Assembly: GCF_002847015.1 (NCBI RefSeq)
Contig: NZ_CP025085.1
Coordinates: forward strand, 310,001-374,000
Origin: Prodigiosinella confusarubida
Lineage (GTDB): Bacteria > Pseudomonadota > Gammaproteobacteria > Enterobacterales > Enterobacteriaceae
Length of the DNA stretch: 64,000 bases
Direction: 5' to 3'
The position numbers were made by a program, and so were the translations under genes. Below are positions 38,012 through 47,286 of this stretch, piece after piece. The notes under the pieces were generated by a model. The model did no database searches. It was not told the DNA's origin and saw nothing but the letters and a program-made list of their open reading frames with translations. How positions within the stretch are numbered: position 1 is the stretch's first letter; the number at the start of each line of letters is the position of its first letter.

Positions 38012-39334
38012 CTACTTATCGATCATCAGGTCCGCCAACGCCGCATCAATGATCCCCAGACCCTGTTGAATTTCAGCGATGGTGACAGTACAGGGCGGGA
38101 CGACATGCAAGCGGTTTTCCGCCACGAAGCCGAGCAAACCACGATCCAGCAGGCCTTTTTTCAGCTCCGCCATCAACGCCGCTGACAGTGGTGTTTTGCT
38201 GACAGGATCAGAAACCAGTTCCAGCGCATGGAAGACGCCTTTTCCCCGTAAATCGCCGATGATGGCGTATTTATCAGCCAGCTTGTGCAATCCCTCCGCC
38301 AGCACGCCGTCACCTACCAGTGCGGCATTTTCCACCACATGTTCCTCTTCCATCGCGTCAATAGTGGCCACAATCGCCGCCATTGCCAGTGGATGGCCAG
38401 AGTAGGTCAGTCCGCCGGGGAACAGCCGATCATCAAAAAAGTGGGCAATGCGTTCAGAAATAATGACCCCACCCGCCGGGACATAACCGGAGTTCACCCC
38501 TTTGGCAAAAGTAATCAAATCCGGCACCACGCCGTCATGCTGGAAAGTGAACCAGCGACCGGTGCGGCCAAAACCCGCCATTACCTCATCCATAATCAGC
38601 ATGATGTTGAATTCCCGCGCCAGCGCCTCCACCCCTTGCAGATAACCAGCGGGCGGCACCAGAATTCCTGCGGTTCCCGGAATGGTTTCCAACAGGATGG
38701 CGGCAATGGTGTTTGGTCCTTCACACTCGATAATCCGCCGCAAATAATGTAGCGCCGCCGCACACTCCTGCTGCTCCGTGGTGGCCTGAAACTCACTGCG
38801 GTATAAATAAGGGGTAAAGAAATGGACATGGCCGCGGGAGTAGTCGTTTGGCAAACGACGCCAGTCGCCAGTCGCACCAATCGCGCTGCCGGTGTTGCCG
38901 TGATAGGAACGGTAGCCAGAGAGAATTTTTTCTTTACCGGTAAACAACCGGGCCATGCGGATAGCATTCTCATTGGCATCAGCCCCGGCGTTGGTGAAAA
39001 ACACCTTGCTGAAGTTTTCCGGTGCGTGCGACACAATGCGCTGCGCCGCTTCACCACGTGCCAGATTGGCGGTCGCCGGAGAAATAGTAGTCAGAATATC
39101 CGCCTGCGCTTTAATCGCCGCCACCACTTTCGGATGCTGGAAACCGATATTCACATTCACCAATTGACTACTGAAATCCAGATAAGAGCGGCCTTCATAA
39201 TCCCACACTCGGCATCCTTCCCCACCTGCGATCACCAGCGGGTTCAACGCGCCCTGCGCCGACCAGGAGTGGAATACATACTGTCTATCCAGTTGACGCA
39301 CTTCATCGTTGGATCGTACCTGTTTCAACGCCAT
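38012..39334 (-). CDS. Class III PLP aminotransferase (predicted beta-alanine:pyruvate transaminase)
   Basis: A 440-residue omega-aminotransferase. Residues visible include FFTNAGADANENAIRMAR (cofactor phosphate), SYHGNTGSAIGATGDWRR, the Asp of LIMDEVMAGFGRTG and the PLP lysine in TFAKGVNSGY. In this setting the best substrate is beta-alanine, giving malonic semialdehyde; taurine is an alternative for this subfamily. It is transcribed away from the YdfG-type reductase, with a 332-bp divergent region between them, and no sigma-54-like element was found in front of it. Confidence 0.85.
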   Translation of the reverse strand: MALKQVRSNDEVRQLDRQYVFHSWSAQGALNPLVIAGGEGCRVWDYEGRSYLDFSSQLVNVNIGFQHPKVVAAIKAQADILTTISPATANLARGEAAQRIVSHAPENFSKVFFTNAGADANENAIRMARLFTGKEKILSGYRSYHGNTGSAIGATGDWRRLPNDYSRGHVHFFTPYLYRSEFQATTEQQECAAALHYLRRIIECEGPNTIAAILLETIPGTAGILVPPAGYLQGVEALAREFNIMLIMDEVMAGFGRTGRWFTFQHDGVVPDLITFAKGVNSGYVPAGGVIISERIAHFFDDRLFPGGLTYSGHPLAMAAIVATIDAMEEEHVVENAALVGDGVLAEGLHKLADKYAIIGDLRGKGVFHALELVSDPVSKTPLSAALMAELKKGLLDRGLLGFVAENRLHVVPPCTVTIAEIQQGLGIIDAALADLMIDK

Positions 39335-40431
<1,097 letters not shown>

Positions 40432-40487
40432 CTCACGTATTGATGTGTTATTCCCCGTGCAGACGAAGAACCCGTTAACCCGATAAC

Positions 40488-40539
40488 ATCCACATGGAGC
40501 ATTATCCCTATGAAACCAGGGATAATGCTCCATGTGGAT
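40488..40539. repeat. Perfect 22-bp inverted repeat between the YdfG-type gene and the MocR gene
   Basis: The arm at 40488-40509 begins ATCCACATGG and the arm at 40518-40539 is its exact reverse complement; the loop is the 8 nt ATGAAACC. No T-run follows, so it is not a standard terminator. It lies 56 bp after the reductase stop and 77 bp before the MocR start. Confidence 0.85.
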
Positions 40540-40616
40540 ATAAACCCAGAACGGCATACGTTCCGGTACATCTTTTGCTTGTTTTCCTGAAGATGATTCA
40601 GCACCAGGAGCGGAAG

Positions 40617-42113
40617 ATGATCGATCACTGTCTGCATATTGATTTTGTGGCCAACCGAAGTCTGCAAGAACAGTTGCGTGAAACGCTGATTGCCTCGATT
40701 CTGGCTGGCGTATTTCCCGCCGATGAAGCACTGCCGTCGTGTCGTAAGTTGTCCTGTCAGTTGACTATTTCCCGCAATACCGTGGCGCTGGTATATGAAA
40801 GCCTGCTCAACGATGGCTATCTGGTCAGCCGCCCCCGCAGCGGTTATTACCTGCATCCGGATTACCACCAACCGGAAAATTCTGCCGAAGCCTATGCACG
40901 TCAGGCGGCAACCAACGACACCCGGCAGGCACCAGAATGGGGCAAACGCCTGAATGTCAGCCCCAGTGACTTCCTGGCCATCATGAAACCGGCGCGGTGG
41001 ATGGAGTATCCGTATCCCTTTATCTACGGTCAGCCCAATACCCAACTGTTTCCTATCGAACAGTGGCGCGACACGACTCGCCGGGTTACCGGCACCCACC
41101 GCGATCACCATTGGCTGTACGACAATATCGATCAGGACGTTTCACTGCTGGTCGAACAGATACGCAAACGCATTTTGCCTAAGCGCGGCATTATCGCCCG
41201 TGGTGACGAAATTCTGATTACACTCGGTTCGCAGAACGCGCTCTGTCTGTTGTCACAACTGTTGTTTAACCGTAACACCCGCGTCGCGGTAGAAAATCCG
41301 GTATTTCGCGAAGCGATAAACACCTTTTCCTTACAGGGCGCGCAGATTATTCCTCATACGCTGGACAGCGAAGGACTCTGCTTACATGAGATGTCCCGCA
41401 ACTGCGACTATTTTTACGTGACGCCCAGCCATCAGGCGCCCACCGGTATCCGCATGAGCAACGAACGCCGCACTGCGCTGTTGGAACATGCCAGCCGCTA
41501 CGATCAGATCATTATCGAGGATGATTACGATTCGGAAGCCAACTTTGACCCCTATCCGCGCGCCGCGCTCAAGGCCAGCGATGTGCATAATCGGGTGATT
41601 TATGTCAGTAGTCTGTCGAAATCGCTGTCGCCCGGCCTGCGGCTCGGTTATCTGGTGGCGCCATCGGAATTGATTGATGAACTGCGGGCACTGCGACGGC
41701 TGATGTATCGCCATCCGCCCACCAACATTCAGCATCAGATGGCGCACTTTCTGGCTCAGGGCTATTACGAAGCCTATCTGCATCGCTACCGGGAAGACTC
41801 CGCCCGCCGTTGGGACAGCCTGAATAACGCGCTCAATCACTGGTTACCGGAATGCCGCCGCATTGAAGGCAGTGAACATGCCAACGCCTTCTGGATCCGG
41901 GCCCCGGAAGGTATCAACACCCAACAGTTGGCCTGGCGCGCCGCACATGCCGGTGTACTGATTGAACCGGGACAGGCGCATTTTCTTGGCTCACCGATGC
42001 CGGGGAACTATTTCCGGCTCGGCTTTCACGCCATCGATATGAAACAAATCGAACCCGGTATCGCCCGGTTGGCACAAGCCTTTCACCAGACGGCATCATC
42101 CCGCGGACGATGA
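40617..42113 (+). CDS. MocR-family regulator (GntR HTH fused to an aminotransferase-like domain)
   Basis: A 498-residue PLP-dependent-type transcription factor. The N-terminal GntR winged helix shows SLQEQLRETLIASILAGVFP, then LPSCRKLSCQLTISRNTVAL and VYESLLNDGYLVSRPRSGYY. The remaining 370 residues are fold-type I aminotransferase-like, with IIEDDYDSEANFD and the PLP lysine in VSSLSKSLSPGLRLGYLVAP. ATG 40617 follows CAGGAGCGGAAG; an in-frame start at 40494 lies inside the inverted repeat. Targets are unknown; the neighbouring aminotransferase and reductase genes are natural candidates. Confidence 0.9.
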   Translation: MIDHCLHIDFVANRSLQEQLRETLIASILAGVFPADEALPSCRKLSCQLTISRNTVALVYESLLNDGYLVSRPRSGYYLHPDYHQPENSAEAYARQAATNDTRQAPEWGKRLNVSPSDFLAIMKPARWMEYPYPFIYGQPNTQLFPIEQWRDTTRRVTGTHRDHHWLYDNIDQDVSLLVEQIRKRILPKRGIIARGDEILITLGSQNALCLLSQLLFNRNTRVAVENPVFREAINTFSLQGAQIIPHTLDSEGLCLHEMSRNCDYFYVTPSHQAPTGIRMSNERRTALLEHASRYDQIIIEDDYDSEANFDPYPRAALKASDVHNRVIYVSSLSKSLSPGLRLGYLVAPSELIDELRALRRLMYRHPPTNIQHQMAHFLAQGYYEAYLHRYREDSARRWDSLNNALNHWLPECRRIEGSEHANAFWIRAPEGINTQQLAWRAAHAGVLIEPGQAHFLGSPMPGNYFRLGFHAIDMKQIEPGIARLAQAFHQTASSRGR

Positions 42114-42128
42114 CAGAAGAGAAACGCT

Positions 42129-42160
42129 TGCACACACGTTTGTTATCAACCGTGCGTGCA
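42129..42160. terminator. Hairpin between converging MocR and glk genes
   Basis: TGCACACACG (42129-42138) faces CGTGCGTGCA (42151-42160) with one mismatch. No clear T-run on either strand, so efficiency is doubtful; the position between converging genes favours a terminator role. Confidence 0.45.
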
Positions 42161-42197
42161 GGATGCGGAAGAACGCCCGTTGCAGGTTATCGCCATT

Positions 42198-43166
42198 TTA
42201 CAGCGTATAACCCATCACCTGTCGCAGATAGGCCCCGGCCCCCAACAGTCCCGGCTGCGGATGCGTGATCATAAATACCGGAATAGCCGCCAGATACGCC
42301 TTAAAGCGCCCTTTATCTTCAAATGCCACGCGGAAACCGGAGTTCTGAAAGAAGTCCATAAAGCGCGGCACAATACCTCCGGCGATATAAACTCCGCCAA
42401 AAGCGCCCAGCATTAAGGCCAGATTGCCGCCAAACCGCCCCAGCAAGACGCAGAATAGTGACAACACGCGACGACAATCCACGCTGCTGTTTTCCAACGC
42501 CCGCTCAACAATGATTTTTGGCGTCAGCGCGTCCGGCGTGCGGCCATCGATTTTGACAATAGCGCGATAGAGGTTCACCAGACCCGGCCCGGACAGCACC
42601 CGCTCAGCCGAGACATGCCCCAGGTCTTGCCGCAGGATACACAGAATGGCGTCTTCCTCTTCACTATTGGGCGCGAAATCCGTATGCCCACCTTCACCGG
42701 GCAAGCTAATCCATTGCCCATTAACCGGCAACAGATGCGCCACCCCCAACCCCGTCCCGGCACCGTACACCGCCACCGGCTTGCCGGGCAGCGCCGCGTC
42801 GCCGCCCATTTGCAATACATCACCCTCGCCCAGCATCGGAATCGCCATGCTGACGGCAGTAAAATCATTGATGACATCCAGACAGTCAAAATCCAGATGT
42901 TGCTTCATTTCTGCAATGGAAAAAGCCCAGTTGTGATTAGTCATTTCCACCCAATCCCCGACCACCGGGCAGGCGATAGCGATACAACCGCTTTTAACCA
43001 TGAGATCGCCATACTCATCCAGAAAAAGCCGGATAACCGCCTCCAGGCTATCGTGATCCTGAACCGCATATTGCTTACTGTGAGAAATCTTGCCGTTGGC
43101 CAATTCACACAGGGCAAAACGCGCATTGGTTCCACCGACATCACCCACCAGCGCATACTGATACAT
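42198..43166 (-). CDS. glk: Glucokinase
   Basis: A 322-residue ROK-unrelated bacterial glucokinase phosphorylating glucose with ATP. It is close to E. coli Glk along its whole length: [37 protein letters not shown], the active-site [44 protein letters not shown] and the late [14 protein letters not shown]. Single gene with its own short upstream region; the next gene upstream on the same strand, a GNAT, is 122 bp away. Confidence 0.97.
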   Translation of the reverse strand: MYQYALVGDVGGTNARFALCELANGKISHSKQYAVQDHDSLEAVIRLFLDEYGDLMVKSGCIAIACPVVGDWVEMTNHNWAFSIAEMKQHLDFDCLDVINDFTAVSMAIPMLGEGDVLQMGGDAALPGKPVAVYGAGTGLGVAHLLPVNGQWISLPGEGGHTDFAPNSEEEDAILCILRQDLGHVSAERVLSGPGLVNLYRAIVKIDGRTPDALTPKIIVERALENSSVDCRRVLSLFCVLLGRFGGNLALMLGAFGGVYIAGGIVPRFMDFFQNSGFRVAFEDKGRFKAYLAAIPVFMITHPQPGLLGAGAYLRQVMGYTL

Positions 43167-43288
43167 AAATTACCCTCTCCGATTAAAGTGCCACCCGGCT
43201 CATGCGGGAATGAAGACAAAAACCGTGCCTGAATCTCATCATATCGTCAGGATCACTGGTCTACAGTGACTCCCCTTATACGCGTGGA

Positions 43289-43747
43289 TTAACGCTCCGG
43301 CATATTTTTGTAGGTATCGGGCCGCACAAATGTCCAGGCATAGTTTTCCCGATTAATCGGTTGATAGCCGACTTTCTGATACAACCAGGGAGCTGTCGAG
43401 GTCAGCAACAATTGGCGGCGCAAGCGTTGTAACTCTGGGTGTGCCAGAGTACAGAGCACCAGCCAACGACCTAACCCCTGGCCCTGAAATGCTGGCAGTA
43501 CAAACACATCACACAGATAACCAAACGTGGCGAAATCCGTCACCATCCGCGCAAATCCAATCTGTTGCTTCTGCTGGTATAACCCAAAACACAGACTGTT
43601 TGCTATTGAAAGACAAACCGTATCCCGGTCGATTCCCGCCGCCCAACTGGATGTCGTCAAATAAGCGTGGATCACATCGCTGTCGAGTTGCTGTTTATCG
43701 GTTGAGATGTGGTAATTATCCTTCGTCCACAGTGGTGATGACGCCAT
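43289..43747 (-). CDS. GNAT family N-acetyltransferase
   Basis: A 152-residue acetyltransferase. FARMVTDFATFGYLCDVFVL and PAFQGQGLGRWLVLC (about residues 87-101) form the acetyl-CoA binding region, and the C-terminal WLYQKVGYQP is the usual GNAT ending. The VTDFATFGYLCDVFV pattern is shared with small uncharacterised enterobacterial GNATs. Substrate not predictable. Confidence 0.85.
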   Translation of the reverse strand: MASSPLWTKDNYHISTDKQQLDSDVIHAYLTTSSWAAGIDRDTVCLSIANSLCFGLYQQKQQIGFARMVTDFATFGYLCDVFVLPAFQGQGLGRWLVLCTLAHPELQRLRRQLLLTSTAPWLYQKVGYQPINRENYAWTFVRPDTYKNMPER

Positions 43748-43842
43748 AATGTTCCTCTGCCTTTTTAAAAAACATTCGTTGATACCGTGCCGCTTGAATG
43801 AGAAAAAATCAATGTTCCTTTGCCCTTATCCTGCGTATCTTC

Positions 43843-43890
43843 ATTACAGGATTACAGGATTACAGGATTACAGGATTACAGGATTACAGG
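43843..43890. repeat. Octanucleotide tandem repeat, six copies of ATTACAGG
   Basis: Six perfect consecutive copies, 48 bp, ending 58 bp before the start of the SerC-like gene. The unit length is not a multiple of three. It does not lie in a convincing coding region, so copy-number change would alter promoter or leader spacing. Confidence 0.95.
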
Positions 43891-43948
43891 CTGGGCGAAT
43901 GCCGGCCAGAAAGAAAGACAATTCATCTGATTTCAAAAGGAGAAATGC

Positions 43949-45079
43949 GTGGAGATAACGATACCAGCCGAACTGATTCCTTCCGACCCTCGTTTCGGCT
44001 GTGGTCCCTCACTGATTCAGCTTGATGATTTAACCGTGCTGAAAGAAAAGGGCCCGCACCTGCTAGGCACCAGCCATCGTAAAGAGCCGGTTCGGGCGCT
44101 ATGCCGGGAAATCCAGCAAGGTCTGCGGGATTACCTGTCGGTGCCTGATGATTATAGTGTCGTATTGGGTAACGGTGGCGCGACGATGCTGTTCGATATG
44201 GTCGGGTTGGGGCTGGTCAAAACACGCATTATTCACCACGTTTGCGGCGAGTTCTCTGACAAATGGTTCAAAGCTTCCCATCGCATTCCGTGGATTCAGG
44301 CGCAAGCACTTCGGGTGGATTACGGTCACGCCCATAGCCAGTTTGCTACTGATGGGGCTGATGTGGTGGCCTGCACGCTGAACGAAACCTCTACCGGCGT
44401 GATGAACACCGCACTACCACAAGTAAACGAACAGTGCCTGCTGGCAGTGGACGCCACCAGCGGCGCCGGCCAGATCGCCTGTGATCTGTCGAAGGTCGAC
44501 GTGTTCTTTTTCTCGCCACAAAAAGTGTTTGCCAGCGAAGGCGGATTGTTTGTTGCCATTCTTTCGCCGAAAGCCAAAGCGCGGATCGCCGAGATCGCCG
44601 CCGATCCACAACGCTATATTCCGGTCTTTGCCGACTGGCGTAATGCCCTCAGCAACAGTGAACAGCAACAGACCTACAACACACCGGCGGTAGTGACGCT
44701 GTTTCTGTTTGCCGAACAGATGAAGCGTATGAACGCCATCGGTTTTACGGCGGTTCAACGTCAGGCCGCAGAAAAAGCGGAACATCTGTATCAGTGGGCG
44801 GCAAGCCGCGATTATTTATCCGCTTACGTCGCAGAGCCGGCTAACCGCTCCACCACCGTCGCCGCGATTGATGTGGCAGACCACATTTCAGTGGATAAAC
44901 TGACCCGCTATCTCGATGCCCAGGGGTTGGTGCATGGTATTGAAGGCTATCGTGCCTTGGGTCGTAACCAGTTACGCATCGCCCTTTTCCACAACATCAC
45001 GCTCGACGATGTGAAAAAACTCACCGCGCTGATCGATTTTCTGATTGAGAGCGGAGAGTTTGACCACGTACAACAATAA
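43949..45079 (+). CDS. SerC-like phosphoserine-type aminotransferase (class V)
   Basis: A 376-residue fold-type I PLP enzyme. FGCGPSLIQLDDL at the start, GNGGATMLFDMVGLGLV, DATSGAGQIACDLSKVDVFF and the PLP lysine in FSPQKVFASEGGL place it in the phosphoserine aminotransferase group, of the type more common in actinobacteria and archaea than the usual enterobacterial SerC. It may be a second serine-pathway enzyme or act on another phospho- or amino acid. The start is GTG 43949, with AAGGAG at 43937-43942. Confidence 0.8.
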   Translation: MEITIPAELIPSDPRFGCGPSLIQLDDLTVLKEKGPHLLGTSHRKEPVRALCREIQQGLRDYLSVPDDYSVVLGNGGATMLFDMVGLGLVKTRIIHHVCGEFSDKWFKASHRIPWIQAQALRVDYGHAHSQFATDGADVVACTLNETSTGVMNTALPQVNEQCLLAVDATSGAGQIACDLSKVDVFFFSPQKVFASEGGLFVAILSPKAKARIAEIAADPQRYIPVFADWRNALSNSEQQQTYNTPAVVTLFLFAEQMKRMNAIGFTAVQRQAAEKAEHLYQWAASRDYLSAYVAEPANRSTTVAAIDVADHISVDKLTRYLDAQGLVHGIEGYRALGRNQLRIALFHNITLDDVKKLTALIDFLIESGEFDHVQQ

Positions 45080-45090
45080 GCCAACGCCGT

Positions 45091-45118
45091 CCGGGGGGTT
45101 ATTTACCATGACCCCCGG
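45091..45118. terminator. Bidirectional hairpin between the SerC-like and LacI genes
   Basis: CCGGGGGGT (45091-45099) faces ACCCCCGG (45111-45118) over an 11-nt AT-rich loop. It sits 9-12 bp from each of the two converging stop codons. Confidence 0.7.
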
Positions 45119-45127
45119 TCGGTCCTA

Positions 45128-46153
45128 TCAGTGTTTACCGGTGCTGGCTCTGACGATCAATTGAGCCGGCAATTCATGGTACGGCTCAACGTCATCACCT
45201 TGCAGCACCGCCAACAGTTGTTCCCCTGCCAGTTTACCCATCGCTTCATAAGGTAGCGCGATAGTCGTTAACGGCGGCGAACACACCGCGGAAAGATTGC
45301 CGCCGCCAATGCTGGCAATCGCCAGTTGACTGGGAATGGCGATACCACCGGCATGGCAGGCCATCATGCTGCCGCAGGCCACTTCATCGGTAGTGCAGAT
45401 CAACACGTCAAGCTCCGGCCAGGTCATGCGAATCTCTGGCAGCAACTGATGTCCGGTGCTGAACGTTGGCGGATGGGGTGTGGTCACAACCCGGTGCGGT
45501 GACTGGTTCATTCCCAACATTCCGTTATGCCAGCCATTCATGATCTGTTTGAAAATAGTGTTACTGATCTGGGTGCATAACAGCCCTATATGACGAAACC
45601 CCGTATCAGCCAACATTCGGATTAGCGCTTTGACGGCCTGGGCATAATCCACCCCGACACTGACTCCGATGGTCTCATGGTTGGCACCACCGACTTCCAG
45701 CACCGGCAAACCTGAATTGACCAGCAAGCGACGAGAATCCTCGGCGTTATCAAAATTGAAATGCACCATTGCCGCGGGGTTATAAGAGAGCAGCATCTCA
45801 ATCAGTTGGCTCTCACTCGCGGAAGAGTGGTTAGCTTCCACCACCATCATGTTATAGCCATACGGCTTTAACACCGCCTGCAACGCCCCCGATACTGCGG
45901 CACAGCCGGGTATTGCAAACGAGGGAACCACCATAATAATCAACCGAGAGGTTGCTGAAGCCAGTCCGCTTGCCGCAAGATTAGGAACGTATCCCAGCTC
46001 TGCGACGGCCGCTTCGATTTTTTCACGTAACGCGGGCGACACTTTTTCCGGTACCCGTAACGCACGAGATGCCGTCATGGCACTCACGCCGACCAGACGG
46101 GCAATATCGGCCAGGGTACTTTTCCCCGTACTTCGCCGCCGTTTTTCTCTCAT
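45128..46153 (-). CDS. LacI/GntR-family repressor
   Basis: A 341-residue LacI-type regulator. The HTH is STLADIARLVGVSAMTASRALRVPEKVSP, shown here as STLADIARLVGVSAMTASRA continuing LRVPEKVSP, and the hinge region reads ELGYVPNLAASGLAS. The remainder is a periplasmic-binding-protein-like sensor most similar in style to gluconate regulators (GntR/IdnR). ATG 46153 follows AGGAGAACCG; the frame extends to 46237 without family match. It is divergent from a three-gene PTS, and two operator palindromes lie between them. Confidence 0.9.
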   Translation of the reverse strand: MREKRRRSTGKSTLADIARLVGVSAMTASRALRVPEKVSPALREKIEAAVAELGYVPNLAASGLASATSRLIIMVVPSFAIPGCAAVSGALQAVLKPYGYNMMVVEANHSSASESQLIEMLLSYNPAAMVHFNFDNAEDSRRLLVNSGLPVLEVGGANHETIGVSVGVDYAQAVKALIRMLADTGFRHIGLLCTQISNTIFKQIMNGWHNGMLGMNQSPHRVVTTPHPPTFSTGHQLLPEIRMTWPELDVLICTTDEVACGSMMACHAGGIAIPSQLAIASIGGGNLSAVCSPPLTTIALPYEAMGKLAGEQLLAVLQGDDVEPYHELPAQLIVRASTGKH

Positions 46154-46314
46154 CGGTTCTCCTGTGTAAACACTCTGAATAACAACATGATGAAGCTTAA
46201 AGAGATTGCTTACGCGACGCCATGTCAAACGCCACAAAAACCATCGTAAAGGGGCGTGAACGGCCTCTTGGCACGTTCAACGTGCTGAGCCTATTCATCA
46301 GTATTGCATTTGTA

Positions 46315-46330
46315 ATGTTAGCGTTAACTT
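46315..46330. promoter_or_regulatory. LacI-type operator 1
   Basis: ATGTTAGCGTTAACTT, a near-palindrome around GTTAGCGTTAAC. Its centre is 34 bp (about three helical turns) from that of operator 2, so a repressor tetramer could span both. The rest of 46154-46440 shows no gene. Confidence 0.65.
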
Positions 46331-46348
46331 ATTTTTTAACACTTTACG

Positions 46349-46364
46349 ATGTTAGCGCTAACTT
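46349..46364. promoter_or_regulatory. LacI-type operator 2
   Basis: Contains GTTAGCGCTAAC (46351-46362), a perfect 12-bp palindrome, CG-centred like GntR/LacI-family operators. It lies about 80 bp before the PTS IIA start, where it can block the PTS promoter; autoregulation of the repressor gene is likely as well. Confidence 0.7.
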
Positions 46365-46440
46365 TGAGAAATGAATCACAGAAAAGAGACTATGTTATCC
46401 CCTACATTGAACCCGACAATCAACCGGTTATGAGGTGCTC

Positions 46441-46887
46441 ATGCTTTCCCGCTGGCTTACACCTGAAAAAATCCATGTTGTGGAATCAGTTAACAACTGG
46501 CAGGAGGCAATACATCGTGTTGCGGCTCCACTGATAGCAGACAAGTGTATTAACCCCAAATACATCGATGCAATTTTCACGTCTCACCAGCAGCAAGGGC
46601 CTTATTACGTTCTGGCTCCCGGTTTGGCAATGCCTCACGCCCGGCCAGAGCAAGGCGTATTAAGAAACGGGCTTTCCCTGTTACATATCAATCAGGGAAT
46701 CAGTTTTGGAACACCAGACAACGACCCGGTGTATGTTGTAATCATGTTATGTGCCATTTCAGGTAATGAACATATCGCCATGATTACCCAACTCGCTGAA
46801 TTATTCAGCGATGAAACTCGCCTGCAAACATTAATTACCGCCAATACACCAGAAAGCATTCACACCCTATTGGCAAACTGCGATTGA
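46441..46887 (+). CDS. PTS EIIA component, UlaC/SgcA-like (mannitol/fructose-type fold)
   Basis: A 148-residue cytoplasmic phosphotransferase domain with the phosphorylated His66 in LAPGLAMPHARPEQ, the EIIA-2 signature. The family relays phosphate from HPr to the EIIB encoded next. ATG 46441 is preceded by GAGG at 46432-46435; a GTG two codons upstream is also in frame. The EIIB gene follows after 17 bp. Confidence 0.9.
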   Translation: MLSRWLTPEKIHVVESVNNWQEAIHRVAAPLIADKCINPKYIDAIFTSHQQQGPYYVLAPGLAMPHARPEQGVLRNGLSLLHINQGISFGTPDNDPVYVVIMLCAISGNEHIAMITQLAELFSDETRLQTLITANTPESIHTLLANCD

Positions 46888-46904
46888 TAATAACGAGGAA
46901 TAAC

Positions 46905-47171
46905 ATGAAAAAAATACTGATTGTCTGTGGCAATGGTCTTGGCAGCAGTTTTATTGTCGAGATGAATGTCAAAAAAATAATTACTGAATTAGGCAAAGAG
47001 GCCACCGTCAGCCATACCGATTTAACCTCCGCAAAAACGGAGAATGCCGATATTATTCTGGGTGCAAAAGATATTGTCGAACAAATACACATACCCGGTG
47101 CAAAAGTATTTGGTCTGACAAACTTATTGGACAATAACAGAATTAAAGAAATATTGTCTGAGCATCTATAA
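46905..47171 (+). CDS. PTS EIIB component, UlaB/SgcB-like
   Basis: An 88-residue EIIB with the phosphocysteine Cys8 in ILIVCGNGLGSSFIVE. Size and motif match the ascorbate/galactitol-type (UlaB/SgcB) EIIB group. ATG 46905 follows GAGGAATAAC; the frame opens seven codons earlier. The EIIC gene lies 115 bp downstream, the gap being filled by a palindromic repeat. Confidence 0.92.
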   Translation: MKKILIVCGNGLGSSFIVEMNVKKIITELGKEATVSHTDLTSAKTENADIILGAKDIVEQIHIPGAKVFGLTNLLDNNRIKEILSEHL

Positions 47172-47190
47172 CAACTGTCATTAAAAACAG

Positions 47191-47274
47191 ATACCCGCCA
47201 TCTTTCAGGTTGCAGGTGCGTTATCTTCGTTACTTGGTTTCCGCCTTCCTGCATCTCAAGATCTATGCGGTATA
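47191..47274. repeat. Short palindromic repeat inside the PTS operon, ERIC-like family (copy B)
   Basis: On the minus strand the ends read TATACCGCATAGATCTTGAG and CACCTGCAACCTGAAAGATG; the centre includes GATGCAGGAAGGCGG, the same motifs as at 12241-12367 with most of the middle missing. The two ends are imperfect inverted repeats. It sits between the EIIB and EIIC genes, just before the EIIC ribosome site. Confidence 0.75.
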
Positions 47275-47286
47275 ATGGAGTAACAT

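Noticed and set aside
43843-43890. CRISPR array
   Set aside because: The units are 8 bp with no spacers; it is a simple tandem repeat, and no cas genes are in the window.
43749-44025. Short ORFs running through the ATTACAGG repeat
   Set aside because: They have no ribosome site and end out of frame with the SerC-like gene, whose GTG start has a good AAGGAG.
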